Part shown: positions 1 to 10,163 of the stretch, piece by piece
Numbering within the stretch: the stretch's first letter is position 1
Layout: each line of letters begins with the position of its first letter
Assembly (NCBI RefSeq): GCF_003047295.1
Contig: NZ_PZYZ01000001.1
Location: 806,001 to 870,000 of the forward strand
DNA: 64,000 bases
Source: Nocardioides sediminis
GTDB lineage: Bacteria > Actinomycetota > Actinomycetes > Propionibacteriales > Nocardioidaceae
Direction of reading: 5' to 3'
Made by a program: the position numbers and the translations under genes
The notes under the pieces: model-generated
Told to the model about the DNA's origin: nothing
Seen by the model: the letters and a program-made list of their open reading frames with translations, nothing else
Databases searched by the model: none

Positions 1-824
1 CCACGCTGATCACCCTCGACTACCACGGCGGCACCGACTCGGCGATGGAGCCGGCCCGCCGGGTCGTCGGCGAGGCGTTCGGTCCCGTGGAGTCGGTCAC
101 CGCCGGGGTGGTGCGCCCCTTCACCTCCGTGCCGGCCTGGCTGCGCAGCCAGGGCGCCCTCGGCGACGAGATCCGCGAGCTCGAGGCCGAGAACTCCGCG
201 CTGCGCAACGAGGTCGAGACGGCCGGCTTCGACCGCAACCGCCTCGAGCAGTACGACGGTCTCACCCAGGCCGCCCAGGACCTCGGGCAGGCGCTGGTCC
301 CGGCCCGGGTGGTCGCCTTCGGCCCGTCGCAGTCCTTCAGCAACACCGTCACCATCGACGCCGGCTCGCGGGCCGGGATCGGCCCGGACATGACGGTCGT
401 CAACAACGACGGCCTCGTGGGCCGGGTGCTGCGCGTGACCCGCTCGACCGCCACCGTCCTGCTCGTCACCGACACCGAGTCGATCGTCGGCGGGCGGATC
501 GGCTCCAGCATGGAGATCGGCTTCGTGCACGGCCGCGGGTCGCTGGCCGACGACGGCGGGCTCGACCTGCGGCTCGTCGACGACGCCGTCGTCCCCGCCG
601 AGCACGACACGGTCGTCACCTGGGGCAGCAGCGGCGGCCCCTACCAGCCCGGTGTGCCGATCGGCGAGGTCACCGAGGTCTACAGCAGCCTGCTCGAGAC
701 GTCCCAGCGGGCCGTCGTCAGGCCGTTCGTCGACTTCTCCGCCCTCGACGTGGTCGGGGTGATGGTGCCGACCGGCACCACGAGCGACCGCGCGGTGGTC
801 GAGGCGGACGGAGCCCTGCGGTGA
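1..824 (+). CDS. mreC: Rod shape-determining protein MreC, 5' end outside window
   Basis: MreC is the extracytoplasmic scaffold that links MreB, MreD and the PBP2/RodA wall synthase during cell elongation. The frame is open from base 3 with no plausible start, so the cytoplasmic tail and most of the membrane helix lie upstream; about 273 residues are visible. The fragment begins at the end of the helix (TLITLDYHGG), continues into a short coiled coil (ELEAENSALRNE) and then the paired beta-barrel domain, with family-typical stretches such as GSRAGIGPDMTV and NNDGLVGRV. The gene stops 13 bases before mreD and is the first visible gene of mreC-mreD-mrdA-rodA. Family assignment is firm; only the true start is unknown. 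Confidence 0.93.
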   Translation, partial: TLITLDYHGGTDSAMEPARRVVGEAFGPVESVTAGVVRPFTSVPAWLRSQGALGDEIRELEAENSALRNEVETAGFDRNRLEQYDGLTQAAQDLGQALVPARVVAFGPSQSFSNTVTIDAGSRAGIGPDMTVVNNDGLVGRVLRVTRSTATVLLVTDTESIVGGRIGSSMEIGFVHGRGSLADDGGLDLRLVDDAVVPAEHDTVVTWGSSGGPYQPGVPIGEVTEVYSSLLETSQRAVVRPFVDFSALDVVGVMVPTGTTSDRAVVEADGALR

Positions 825-837
825 AGGCGGTGCTGAG

Positions 838-1347
838 GTGACCCGCTTCCGCGCGCCGATCGCGCTCGTCGCCGTCGTCGTCGCCCTGGTGCTCCAGGTC
901 TCGCTCTTCCCGCACCTGGCCTGGCAGGGCGTCGTGCCCAACCTGTGCCTGCTCGTGGTGGTCGCCGCGGCGCTGACCATCAACGCGCCCTCCGCACTGC
1001 TGCTGGGGTTCGCGGCCGGGGTCGCGCTCGACCTGGCTCCGCCGGCCGACCACGTGGCCGGCCGCTGGGCGCTGGCGCTCACCGTGGTGGCCTTCCTGGC
1101 CGTCCGCGTCCGCCAGGACGTGCGCCCGACCGCGGTGGCCGTCGTGGCCACGGTCGCCGCCGCGTCGTTCGTCGGCACCTCGATCTTCGCGCTCACCGGG
1201 CTGCTGCTCGGCGACTCCTGGTCGGTGGGCGAGCTGCTCCGGGTCGTGGGCATCGCCGTCGTCTGGGACGTCCTGCTCACCCCGTTCGTCCTGCCGCCGC
1301 TGATGCGGCTCTTCGGCCGGCTCGACCCGCGACTGGCGGCTGCCTGA
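838..1347 (+). CDS. mreD: Rod shape-determining protein MreD
   Basis: Small integral membrane partner of MreC in the elongasome, 169 residues. The GTG start at 838 follows the mreC stop by 13 bases. The protein is almost entirely hydrophobic with about five membrane segments, beginning with IALVAVVVALVLQVSLF and including the family-typical NAPSALLLGFAAGVALDLAPP region. Its stop codon overlaps the ATG of mrdA (TGATG at 1345-1349), which predicts translational coupling. MreD sequences diverge strongly, so the call rests on length, hydrophobicity and its position between mreC and the PBP2 gene. Confidence 0.88.
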   Translation: MTRFRAPIALVAVVVALVLQVSLFPHLAWQGVVPNLCLLVVVAAALTINAPSALLLGFAAGVALDLAPPADHVAGRWALALTVVAFLAVRVRQDVRPTAVAVVATVAAASFVGTSIFALTGLLLGDSWSVGELLRVVGIAVVWDVLLTPFVLPPLMRLFGRLDPRLAAA

Positions 1348-3482
1348 TGGGTGGGGTCGACGGCTCGCGGCGCAGCCGCCTGCGACTGGTGGTCGTGCAG
1401 GCCCTGGTGTTCTCGCTGTTCGCCACGCTCTTCGTGCGGCTCTACTACCTCCAGGTCGTCGGCGGTGACGACTACCAGGCGATGGCGGCCGACCAGTCGG
1501 TGCGCGACATCGTCGTGCAGCCGCAGCGCGGCCTCATCGTCGACAACCAGGGCCGGCCGCTGGTTGCCAACCGCACCTCGTGGATCATCTCGATGGACCG
1601 CAACCTGATGGGCAAGATGACCGACCGTCAGCGCACCGAGCTGGTGCGGCGCGTGTCGGTCGTGGTGGGCGAGGACGCCGAGACGATCGAGCAGCGGCTG
1701 GTGACGTGCGGCCACGAGGGCAGCATCCGCGGCACCTGCTGGAACGGGTCGCCGTACCAGCCGGTCCCGGTCGCCACCGACGTCTCCAAGGACGTCGCGC
1801 TGAGGGTGCTCGAGCAGCCCGAGGACTACCCCGGCGTGCTCGCCGAGCAGCAGAGCGTCCGCGCCTACCCCCAGCCCTACGGCATCAACCTCGCGCACGT
1901 GCTCGGCTACCTCAGCCCGATCACCGAGGAGGAGTACGACGCCGCGGCCCAGGCCGACGACCAGTCCCTCAACGGCGGCTCCGCGGTCGGCCGCGCCGGC
2001 GTGGAGAAGCAGTACGACGAGTGGCTCCGCGGCCTGCCCGGCTACCGCCGGGTCGCGGTCGACTCGATGGGCCGCGTGCTCGGCGACGACTCCGTGGTGG
2101 AGTCGACGCCGGGCGACACCCTGGTCACCTCCATCGACGCCAAGGTGCAGAGCGTCGTGGAGAAGCAGCTCGCCGAGCGGATCAGGACCCAGCGGGCCAC
2201 CCTCGACCCCGTGACCGGCCGCAAGTACGCCGCCGACTCGGGCGCCGCCGTCGTCCTCGAGGCGAAGACCGGACGGGTCGTCGCGATGGCCAGCCAGCCG
2301 ACGTACGACCCCGGGGTCTGGGTCGGCGGCATCAGCACCGGCGAGCTCGAGCGCCTCTACTCCGAGGAGGCCGGCACGCCTCTGCTGTCGCGGGCCACCC
2401 AGGGCCAGTTCGCGCCGGGCTCGACGTGGAAGCCGTTCATGACCGCGGGTGCGCTGCAGAACGGCTACTCGCCCCAGACCACGCTGCCCTGCTCCAGCGG
2501 CTTCCAGGTCGGCAACCGGGTCTTCAAGAACTACGAGTCGGGCGCCTACGGCAACATCGGCTTCGCCAAGGCGCTCGAGGTCTCGTGCAACACCTTCTTC
2601 TACCGGATCGGTTACGACTACTGGCAGAAGTTCGGCTCCGACGTCGCCGACGTCGACGCCAAGGACCCGCTGGTCGAGGAGGCCAAGACCTTCGGCTTCG
2701 GCTCCCGCACCGGGATCGACGTACCGGGGGAGGCCCCGGGCCGGATCGCGGACCGCGCCTGGAAGCGCGACTACTACGAGTCGATGAAGGACTACTACTG
2801 CGGGATCGCCGACAAGCCGCAGACGCCCGAGACCAGCGACTTCGTCTACAAGTTCTCCCGCGAGTTCTGCATCGAGGGCTACGCCTACCGCGCCGGTGAC
2901 GCCGTCAACTTCGCCATCGGCCAGGGCGACACGATCGTGACCCCGCTCCAGCTGGCGCGGGCCTACGCCGCGCTGTCCAACGGCGGCACCCTGTGGCAGC
3001 CGACGGTCGCCAAGGCCGTGGTGAGCCCCTCGGGTGAGGTGCTGCGCCGGATCGCGCCGACGAAGGCCGGGACGGTCGACGTCCCGCGGCGCTACCTCGA
3101 CTACATCGACGCCGCGCTGGAGAACGTCAGCCGCGTCGGCACGATGGCCTGGAAGCTGGGCGGCTTCCCGATCGACGACGTCACGGTCCGGGCCAAGACC
3201 GGCTCCGCCGAGGTCTACGGCAAGCAGTCGACCGGCTGGGTCGCGTCCTACACCGAGGACTACGTCGTGGTGATGATGATCAGCCAGGGCGGCACCGGCT
3301 CGGGATCGACCGGTGACGGCATCCGCAAGATCTGGGAGACGCTCTACGGCATCGAGGGGGAGAAGGTGCGCCCCGCGAAGGCGGCCATCCCCGGCACCGT
3401 CTCGCCCCGGACCCTGCCGACCTTCCTCGAGGACGGCTCCATCCTGCCGCCCGCCGTCCCCGGAGCGGGGGGCGAGAAGTGA
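1347..3482 (+). CDS. mrdA: Penicillin-binding protein 2 (peptidoglycan D,D-transpeptidase)
   Basis: Class B penicillin-binding protein that cross-links peptidoglycan with RodA during lateral wall growth; 711 residues. An N-terminal signal-anchor (VVVQALVFSLFATLFVRLYY) is followed by the dimerization domain (QRGLIVDNQGRPL) and the transpeptidase domain. The three catalytic motifs are visible: STWK with nucleophile Ser about 359, SCN at about 413-415 and KTG at about 617-619. A longer upstream open frame runs through mreD and is not coding; the ATG at 1347 overlaps the mreD stop and fits the family N-terminus. The gene overlaps the rodA GTG. An insertion rich in Tyr, Asp and Cys between SxN and KTG (residues about 470-515) is a lineage feature. 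Confidence 0.95.
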   Translation: MGGVDGSRRSRLRLVVVQALVFSLFATLFVRLYYLQVVGGDDYQAMAADQSVRDIVVQPQRGLIVDNQGRPLVANRTSWIISMDRNLMGKMTDRQRTELVRRVSVVVGEDAETIEQRLVTCGHEGSIRGTCWNGSPYQPVPVATDVSKDVALRVLEQPEDYPGVLAEQQSVRAYPQPYGINLAHVLGYLSPITEEEYDAAAQADDQSLNGGSAVGRAGVEKQYDEWLRGLPGYRRVAVDSMGRVLGDDSVVESTPGDTLVTSIDAKVQSVVEKQLAERIRTQRATLDPVTGRKYAADSGAAVVLEAKTGRVVAMASQPTYDPGVWVGGISTGELERLYSEEAGTPLLSRATQGQFAPGSTWKPFMTAGALQNGYSPQTTLPCSSGFQVGNRVFKNYESGAYGNIGFAKALEVSCNTFFYRIGYDYWQKFGSDVADVDAKDPLVEEAKTFGFGSRTGIDVPGEAPGRIADRAWKRDYYESMKDYYCGIADKPQTPETSDFVYKFSREFCIEGYAYRAGDAVNFAIGQGDTIVTPLQLARAYAALSNGGTLWQPTVAKAVVSPSGEVLRRIAPTKAGTVDVPRRYLDYIDAALENVSRVGTMAWKLGGFPIDDVTVRAKTGSAEVYGKQSTGWVASYTEDYVVVMMISQGGTGSGSTGDGIRKIWETLYGIEGEKVRPAKAAIPGTVSPRTLPTFLEDGSILPPAVPGAGGEK

Positions 3483-4672
3483 GGCCCGCGGGGGCACCCG
3501 CCGGTCGGCCGGCCCTGCGCGCCCCGGGCCTCGACTGGCTGCTGATGGGCGCGGCCATGGGGCTCGTCGTCATCGGCACCCTGCTCGTGTGGTCGGCGAC
3601 CTCCACGCGCGCCGACCTCACCGGCGGCGACGCGACGGCGTACCTGCGCAAGCAGCTGGTCAACGTCGCCATCGGCGTCGTGCTCATGGTCATGGTGCTC
3701 GCCACCGACCACCGCTGGGTGCGGATCCTGGCGCCCCTGGTCTACCTCGGCTCGATCGTGGGCCTGGTCGGCGTCCTCGTGGCGGGCAGCACCATCAACG
3801 GCTCGCGGTCGTGGCTGCAGGTCGGCGGGATGTCGATCCAGCCCTCGGAGTTCGCCAAGCTCGCGGTCGTGATCGGCATGGCGCTGCTGGTCGCCGAGCG
3901 CAGCGAGGGACGCTGGCGGCGCGGGGTCAAGACCCCCGAGGTGCTCGGGATGCTGCTCATCGCCGCGGTCCCGGCCGCCCTCATCCTCCTCCAGCCCGAC
4001 CTCGGCACCATGCTCGTGCTCGCGGCCACCGTCTTCGGCGTGCTGGCCGTGGCCGGCGCCGGACGCCGATGGCTGGTGGGCCTCACGGTCGCCGGCGTCG
4101 CCGGTGCAGCCGTGGCCGTGTGGGCGGGCGTCCTCAAGGACTACCAGGTCGACCGGTTCATGGCGTTCACCAACCCCGGGCTCGACCCGCGGGGTGCGGG
4201 CTACAACACCGAGCAGGCGCGGATCGCGGTCGGCAACGGCGGGCTCTTCGGGCAGGGACTCTTCGAGGGGTCCCAGACCCGCTCCGGGTTCGTCCCCGAG
4301 CAGCACACCGACTTCATCTTCACCGTCGCCGGCGAGGAGCTCGGGCTCGTCGGGGCCGGTGTGGTGATCGCGCTGCTCGGCATCGTCATCTGGCGGGCGC
4401 TGGCCATCGCGATGGACACCGACGACGTCTTCGGCCGGGTCGCGGCGGCCGGCATCGCCTGCTGGTTCGGCTTCCAGGCCTTCCAGAACGTCGGGATGTG
4501 CCTCGGCATCATGCCGGTCACCGGCGTCCCGCTGCCCTTCGTGTCGTACGGCGGCTCGTCGATGTTCGCCGGCATGCTCGCGCTGGGGCTGCTCCAGAAC
4601 GTCCACCTGCGGTCCTCGGCGGCGCTGCCGACCAGGCTGCTCGCGACCAACCGGGTGCTGGTCTCCCGCTGA
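3479..4672 (+). CDS. rodA: Rod shape-determining protein RodA (SEDS glycosyltransferase)
   Basis: SEDS-family peptidoglycan polymerase that works with PBP2 in elongation; 397 residues, about ten membrane helices. Diagnostic stretches are QPSEFAKLAVV near residue 120, the conserved extracellular loop EQHTDFIFTVAGEELG near 280 and MPVTGVPLPFVSYGGSS near 345. The GTG start at 3479 overlaps the mrdA stop by four bases (GTGA), so the two partner enzymes are likely translated together. RodA rather than FtsW is chosen because of the mreCD-PBP2 context. The gene ends 19 bases before a convergent gene. Confidence 0.95.
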   Translation: MRPAGAPAGRPALRAPGLDWLLMGAAMGLVVIGTLLVWSATSTRADLTGGDATAYLRKQLVNVAIGVVLMVMVLATDHRWVRILAPLVYLGSIVGLVGVLVAGSTINGSRSWLQVGGMSIQPSEFAKLAVVIGMALLVAERSEGRWRRGVKTPEVLGMLLIAAVPAALILLQPDLGTMLVLAATVFGVLAVAGAGRRWLVGLTVAGVAGAAVAVWAGVLKDYQVDRFMAFTNPGLDPRGAGYNTEQARIAVGNGGLFGQGLFEGSQTRSGFVPEQHTDFIFTVAGEELGLVGAGVVIALLGIVIWRALAIAMDTDDVFGRVAAAGIACWFGFQAFQNVGMCLGIMPVTGVPLPFVSYGGSSMFAGMLALGLLQNVHLRSSAALPTRLLATNRVLVSR

Positions 4673-4691
4673 GCGGGCTCCCCGCGGAGAC

Positions 4692-5723
4692 TCAGCCCCG
4701 GCGGGTGCGGGTGGGGCAGTCGGTGGAGGCGGGGACGACGTAGTCGACGACCACTCGGGCGTGGTCCGAGACGGCCGACCGCAGTGCCTGGGCGCCCTGG
4801 GGCTCCAGCGTGGGGCTGGCCATCACGAAGTCGATGCGCGAGCCGTTGGGGCCGGTGCCCTCGGGACCCGAGCCCGCGACCGCCCAGGCGTCGACCAGCC
4901 GGGCGAGCAGGGGACCGAGGGTGGGGGTGTTGGCCGTGGCGTTCATGTCCCCGCCCAGGATGGTGGGCTGCTCCTCGCCGGCCAGGATCCCGGCGACGTG
5001 CCGGGCCTGGGCCTCGCGCAGGCCCACGATCTTGTTCTGGAGGTGGGTGTTGTAGACCCGCACCTCCTGTCCGCCGATGTCCAGGCCGGCCCACTGCAGG
5101 CCCCGCTGCTCGCCGCCGGCGCCGTTGGGGAGCGCGAAGCGGCCGGAGTCGAGGATCGGGAAGCGGGACAGGATCGCCGTGCCGTACTGACCGCGGCCCT
5201 GCACCACGTTGGGGCTGAAGGAGGCCTCCATGCCCAGCGCCTCGGCGAAGTAGGCGGCCTGGTCCACGCCGCCCGTGCGGCCGTGGAAGCGGTCGACCTC
5301 CTGGAGCAGCACGACGTCGGGGTCGAGCGAGCGGATCTCCGACGCCACGGTGGCGATGCCGCCGAAGGAGCGGTGGGTGTTGAACGAGAGCACCCGCACG
5401 TCGACCGACCCCTGGAGCTTGCGGCAGGCGATCGCCTCGATGCCCGGCGGGGGAGTCGGCACCTCCTCCGGGACGCTCCTGTCCCGCTTGCGGGACTTGC
5501 CCGGTCTGTCCGGCTTGCCGGCGCTGCCCGCGCGCTCGTCGGCGGACTGCTCGGCGGAGGGTCCCCGGGTCTCGACGGTGAGCGTCGGCCTCGGCGTCGC
5601 GCCGGGGTCGACAGCTGCGGGCAGGTCGTCGCCCCGACGCCGGTCGACGACGACGAGGGTGACCACCACGCCGAGCACGAGCACCACGAGCAGCGCGCGC
5701 ACCAGCTGCTCCCGTCTCGTCAC
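4692..5723 (-). CDS. Membrane-anchored endonuclease/exonuclease/phosphatase family protein
   Basis: Metal-dependent hydrolase of the EEP superfamily (DNase I, exonuclease III and phosphoesterase fold); 343 residues. One N-terminal membrane helix (VRALLVVLVLGVVVTLVVV) and a charged Pro/Arg/Lys-rich linker are followed by the catalytic domain. Visible motifs are LSFNTHRSFG, LLQEVD (metal-binding Glu), YGTAILSRFP, YNTHLQN, GGDMNAT, SRIDFVMAS and SDHARVV (catalytic His). The anchor suggests it acts outside the membrane on phosphodiester or sugar-phosphate substrates; the actual substrate cannot be told. The GTG start at 5723 precedes the helix directly, and a much longer upstream frame is a shadow. 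Divergent from the radical SAM gene. Confidence 0.85.
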   Translation of the reverse strand: MTRREQLVRALLVVLVLGVVVTLVVVDRRRGDDLPAAVDPGATPRPTLTVETRGPSAEQSADERAGSAGKPDRPGKSRKRDRSVPEEVPTPPPGIEAIACRKLQGSVDVRVLSFNTHRSFGGIATVASEIRSLDPDVVLLQEVDRFHGRTGGVDQAAYFAEALGMEASFSPNVVQGRGQYGTAILSRFPILDSGRFALPNGAGGEQRGLQWAGLDIGGQEVRVYNTHLQNKIVGLREAQARHVAGILAGEEQPTILGGDMNATANTPTLGPLLARLVDAWAVAGSGPEGTGPNGSRIDFVMASPTLEPQGAQALRSAVSDHARVVVDYVVPASTDCPTRTRRG

Positions 5724-5754
5724 GTGGAGAAGTCTGCACGCACCCCGTTCCCTT

Positions 5755-5783
5755 TTCGCGCAGTGGTCTGCGCGGCGTACCCT
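5755..5783 (+). promoter_or_regulatory. Candidate promoter of the radical SAM gene
   Basis: A -10 box TACCCT at 5778-5783 lies 17 bases after TTCGCG at 5755-5760. Within the spacer region is an inverted repeat (CGCGCA at 5757-5762, TGCGCG at 5769-5774) that could be an operator. The 102-base gap is shared with the divergent gene. The -35 match is weak. Confidence 0.3.
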
Positions 5784-5825
5784 TGTGGGCTGGTCCTTCC
5801 CCCACTGCGTGAGGTGTTCCCCAAC

Positions 5826-7808
<1,983 letters not shown>

Positions 7809-7881
7809 GGTCCGGAGGGCGCCTGGGCGTGTTGTCCGGCGGGTCTGACTGTGGGTTCGGTGTCGTCTGGTGGCACCGAAG

Positions 7882-7902
7882 CCACACTCAACCGCGGTGG
7901 AC
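7882..7902. repeat. 21-bp direct repeat, left copy
   Basis: This 21-base stretch (CCACACTCAACCGCGG then TGGAC) recurs at 8410-8430 with one mismatch. The right copy contains the last codons and the stop of the hydrolase gene at 8416; the left copy is a stray duplicate of that gene end. The two copies bracket the GIY-YIG gene and its REP-like repeats. Confidence 0.8.
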
Positions 7903-7945
7903 CCGCTGGTTGAGCAGGCGCGCCAGCGCCGTGTCGAAACCAAGG
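7903..7945 (+). repeat. REP-like element A (GGTTGAGCAG...GTGTCGAAA type)
   Basis: 43 bases with conserved ends CCGCTGGTTGAGCAG and GTGTCGAAACCAAGG around a GC-rich centre. The same ends occur in the opposite orientation at 8320-8369. Short repeats with these ends are common between genes in related actinobacteria (recalled, not checked here). Confidence 0.7.
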
Positions 7946-7955
7946 GCGTCGATGG

Positions 7956-8258
7956 TCACCCGCCCGTGGCGCCTCGCCTGCGCCGGTACCTGAGGGCGAG
8001 CGCCGGCAGGTCGTCGTACCGCCCCTCGATGAGGGCGATGCGCTTGTCGCGGCGCCATCCCTGCACCTGCTTCTCGAACGCGCAGGCATCGTCGACCCTG
8101 GCGAACTGAGCGGCCCAGACGAGCCTGACGGGGAGTCGACGCCGGGTGTACGCCGCGCCCTCGCCGAGGTCGTGCTGGGACACCCGCCGTTCCAGGTCGA
8201 CCGTGCTGCCGACGTAGTACGAGGCGTCGGCACACTCGAGGATGTAGGTCCAGGCCAT
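7956..8258 (-). CDS. GIY-YIG nuclease family protein
   Basis: Single-domain GIY-YIG protein of the UvrC/YhbQ type, 100 residues. It shows the two strands of the motif as WTYILECADASYYVGSTVD near the N-terminus, followed by ERRVSQHDLG and a conserved basic helix (FEKQVQGWRRDKRIALIEG) with the Glu expected to bind metal. Stand-alone proteins of this size are usually uncharacterized DNA-acting nucleases. ATG 8258 is chosen because it places the first GIY strand immediately after the start; the frame stays open further upstream without conserved sequence. The gene sits between two inverted REP-like repeats and between 21-bp direct repeats, so it looks like an inserted module. Confidence 0.82.
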   Translation of the reverse strand: MAWTYILECADASYYVGSTVDLERRVSQHDLGEGAAYTRRRLPVRLVWAAQFARVDDACAFEKQVQGWRRDKRIALIEGRYDDLPALALRYRRRRGATGG

Positions 8259-8319
8259 CGGTCCATGGTCGAACCGCACGCTTGCTGGGCGCCAGTGGTC
8301 GTGCGGTGGTTGTGGACGA

Positions 8320-8369
8320 CCTTGATTTCGACACGCTCCTCGCTGCGCTCGTCGCTGCTCAACCAGCGG
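8320..8369 (-). repeat. REP-like element B, inverted relative to element A
   Basis: Reverse complement reads CCGCTGGTTGAGCAG, a 20-base arm CGACGAGCGCAGCGAGGAGC, then GTGTCGAAATCAAGG. The ends match element A at 7903-7945 (one difference) while the centre differs in length and sequence. An 18-base part of the centre (8340-8357) is repeated directly at 8376-8393. Confidence 0.75.
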
Positions 8370-8409
8370 CCGGATTCGCTGCGCTCGTCGCTGCACGGCA
8401 GGGGCGAAC

Positions 8410-8430
8410 CCACACTCAACCGCGGCGGAC
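8410..8430. repeat. 21-bp direct repeat, right copy
   Basis: Matches 7882-7902 at 20 of 21 bases. It includes the stop codon (8416-8418) and last codons of the minus-strand hydrolase gene. In addition CGAACCCACA at 8405-8414 is the exact inverse of 7850-7859, so the block also has 10-bp inverted ends. Confidence 0.8.
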
Positions 8431-9561
8431 GCCCAGCTGCTGGTCGAAGTAGCTGATGGTCCGGTCCATCGCGGCGAGGAAGGCGGGGCCGAAGGCGTGG
8501 CCGTCGTCGTACCAGGCGAGCGTGCTGTCGACCCCGGCCCGCTGCATCGCCCGCTGGGTCGCCAGCGCCCACCGCGGCGGGCAGGTGTCGTCGAAGCGGC
8601 CGTGGACCGCGAGCACCGGCTCGGTGATCTCGTCGAAGTAGGGCCGTGCGGACGCCGCCCGCCAGAAGTCCGGCCGCTGCTCGGGGAGTCCGTGGGCCCG
8701 CACGATCGCGTCGCGGCGGGAATCGCCGTCGGGACGGATGAACTGGTCGAAGTTCTCGCCCTCCAGCGACGACACCGACGCCCACAGGGAGGCGGCCTGC
8801 ACGAGGCCGGGCTCGGCGACCAGCGCCTTCATCACGACGCCGCCGCCCATCGAGCGCCCCATCAGCGCCACCCGGTCGTCGTCGACCGGCACGTCACGTG
8901 CCGCGCGCAGGGCCTTGACCGCGGCGATCACGTCCGCGGAGTAGCCGAGCCGCAGGTCGCGGTCCGAGCGGGGGTCGTCGGTCGACTCGGCGTGCCCGCG
9001 GTAGTCGACGTGCAGCGCGACGTACCCGCGACTGGCGAACACTCCGCGCTCGCGGGTCATGCCCTGGCCGCGCACGTAGTACAGCGGGTCGATGTAGCCG
9101 TGCGCCAGCACCACCGCCGGGAAGGGGCCGCGTCCCGTCGGCACGTTGAGCACCCCGCTGATGGTGAAACGCCGAGGGCCGGTGCCGTCGCGCGTCGTGA
9201 CGCGATAGGTCACGTCGTACGACGTGTACGCCGCCGTGCGCTCGCGCACCGCACCCAGCCGGAGCCGGTCGCCGTCGTGGTCGGCCGCTGACAGGGCGGC
9301 CATCGAGATCGGGTGCGGCGGCCGGGTGGGCTCTGCTGTGGGCGACTCGGCAGGCGAGTCCGAGGGGGACCCAGACGCCGACTCCGTGGGCGACGGCGAC
9401 GCGGACTCCGAGTCGGCGGAGGAGTCCGACTCCGGCACCACGTCCGACGAGGCCGGGGAGGACTCCGGCTCCGCCGACCCGCCGGAGCACCCGGCCAGCG
9501 CGAGCACGACGACGAGGCCAGCGAGGGCCGCGGCGGGGCGGCGTACGAGCTCAAACGTCAC
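8416..9561 (-). CDS. Alpha/beta-hydrolase lipoprotein (dienelactone hydrolase/prolyl-oligopeptidase-like)
   Basis: Predicted surface lipoprotein esterase or peptidase, 381 residues. The signal peptide ends in a lipobox LALAGC (Cys25), followed by an acidic Ser/Asp/Glu/Pro-rich linker of about 50 residues that would hold the enzyme away from the membrane. The hydrolase domain has FPAVVLAHGYID (oxyanion region), the nucleophile elbow GRSMGG (Ser about 237), HGRFDDTCPP (acid) and DDGHAF (His). The GTG at 9561 is chosen because it gives a proper signal peptide; the upstream frame is spurious. The substrate is unknown. It is divergent from the coiled-coil gene at 9623. Confidence 0.85.
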   Translation of the reverse strand: MTFELVRRPAAALAGLVVVLALAGCSGGSAEPESSPASSDVVPESDSSADSESASPSPTESASGSPSDSPAESPTAEPTRPPHPISMAALSAADHDGDRLRLGAVRERTAAYTSYDVTYRVTTRDGTGPRRFTISGVLNVPTGRGPFPAVVLAHGYIDPLYYVRGQGMTRERGVFASRGYVALHVDYRGHAESTDDPRSDRDLRLGYSADVIAAVKALRAARDVPVDDDRVALMGRSMGGGVVMKALVAEPGLVQAASLWASVSSLEGENFDQFIRPDGDSRRDAIVRAHGLPEQRPDFWRAASARPYFDEITEPVLAVHGRFDDTCPPRWALATQRAMQRAGVDSTLAWYDDGHAFGPAFLAAMDRTISYFDQQLGVRRG

Positions 9562-9610
9562 GGCGGGCTCCTCGGCTCGGGACCTCCACGGTACGGGGGA
9601 GACGGAACGA

Positions 9611-9616
9611 TAGGGT
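9611..9616 (+). promoter_or_regulatory. -10 box for the leaderless gene at 9623
   Basis: TAGGGT ends six bases before the GTG start, so the transcript would begin at or near the start codon. No clear -35 box is seen. Confidence 0.45.
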
Positions 9617-9622
9617 CGCGCC

Positions 9623-10162
9623 GTGACTGTGCAACGGCCCCAGCCCGACGTGTCGACGCTCGAGGCGGAGCTGGCCGACGCGCGGGCCGAGCTCGCCGAG
9701 CTGCGCGTCCTGCAGGAGGGGGTGGCCGAGCGCGAGGCCAAGCTGGTCGCCGCGCGGGACGCCGCGGAGCGGGCCGCCCGGTCCCTGTCCGAGGCGTTGG
9801 CCGAGCGCGTGCGCATCGACGCCGCCGGCCGGGGCCGCGGGGGCGTCCTGATGAAGTCCCGGCAGAAGCCGCCGACCCGCGACGAGGAGGCCCAGCTGGA
9901 GATGCTGCGCGGGTCCTCGATGTGGGACCCGGCGTGGTACCTGCGGACCTACCCCGACGTCGTCGAGCTGGGGGAGGACCCGGCGCTGCACTTCGTCCGT
10001 CACCCCTACTTCCCCGTGCGGCACCCGAGCGAGCGGTTCGACGTGCGGCAGTACCTCATCGACCACCCCGAGGCCGTCGAGCAGCGCATCAACCCCCTGG
10101 TGCACTTCCTGCTCACCGCCGAGTCGGTGGGGGCGGACTCCTACCCTCCCGGCCCGCGCTGA
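9623..10162 (+). CDS. Coiled-coil protein with WYL-x-YPDV repeats, partner of RgpF-like protein
   Basis: 179 residues, no named family recognised. Residues about 10-65 form an Ala/Glu/Arg-rich coiled coil (ELADARAELAELRVLQEG). The C-terminal half has two copies of a short motif seen at the N-termini of many polysaccharide glycosyltransferases: WDPAWYLRTYPDV...ALHFVRHPYF and FDVRQYLIDHPEA...PLVHFL. It stops one base before the ATG of the large RgpF-like gene, so the two are likely an operon and may work as a complex. A second copy of the same gene pair lies in mirror orientation (15222-15764 and 12667-15222). The GTG start fits the leaderless -10 box. Confidence 0.75.
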   Translation: MTVQRPQPDVSTLEAELADARAELAELRVLQEGVAEREAKLVAARDAAERAARSLSEALAERVRIDAAGRGRGGVLMKSRQKPPTRDEEAQLEMLRGSSMWDPAWYLRTYPDVVELGEDPALHFVRHPYFPVRHPSERFDVRQYLIDHPEAVEQRINPLVHFLLTAESVGADSYPPGPR

Positions 10163-10163
10163 C

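Noticed and set aside
7888..8334. Alternative minus-strand frame over the GIY-YIG gene
   Set aside because: Overlapping frame without domain; the GIY-YIG motifs are in the other frame.
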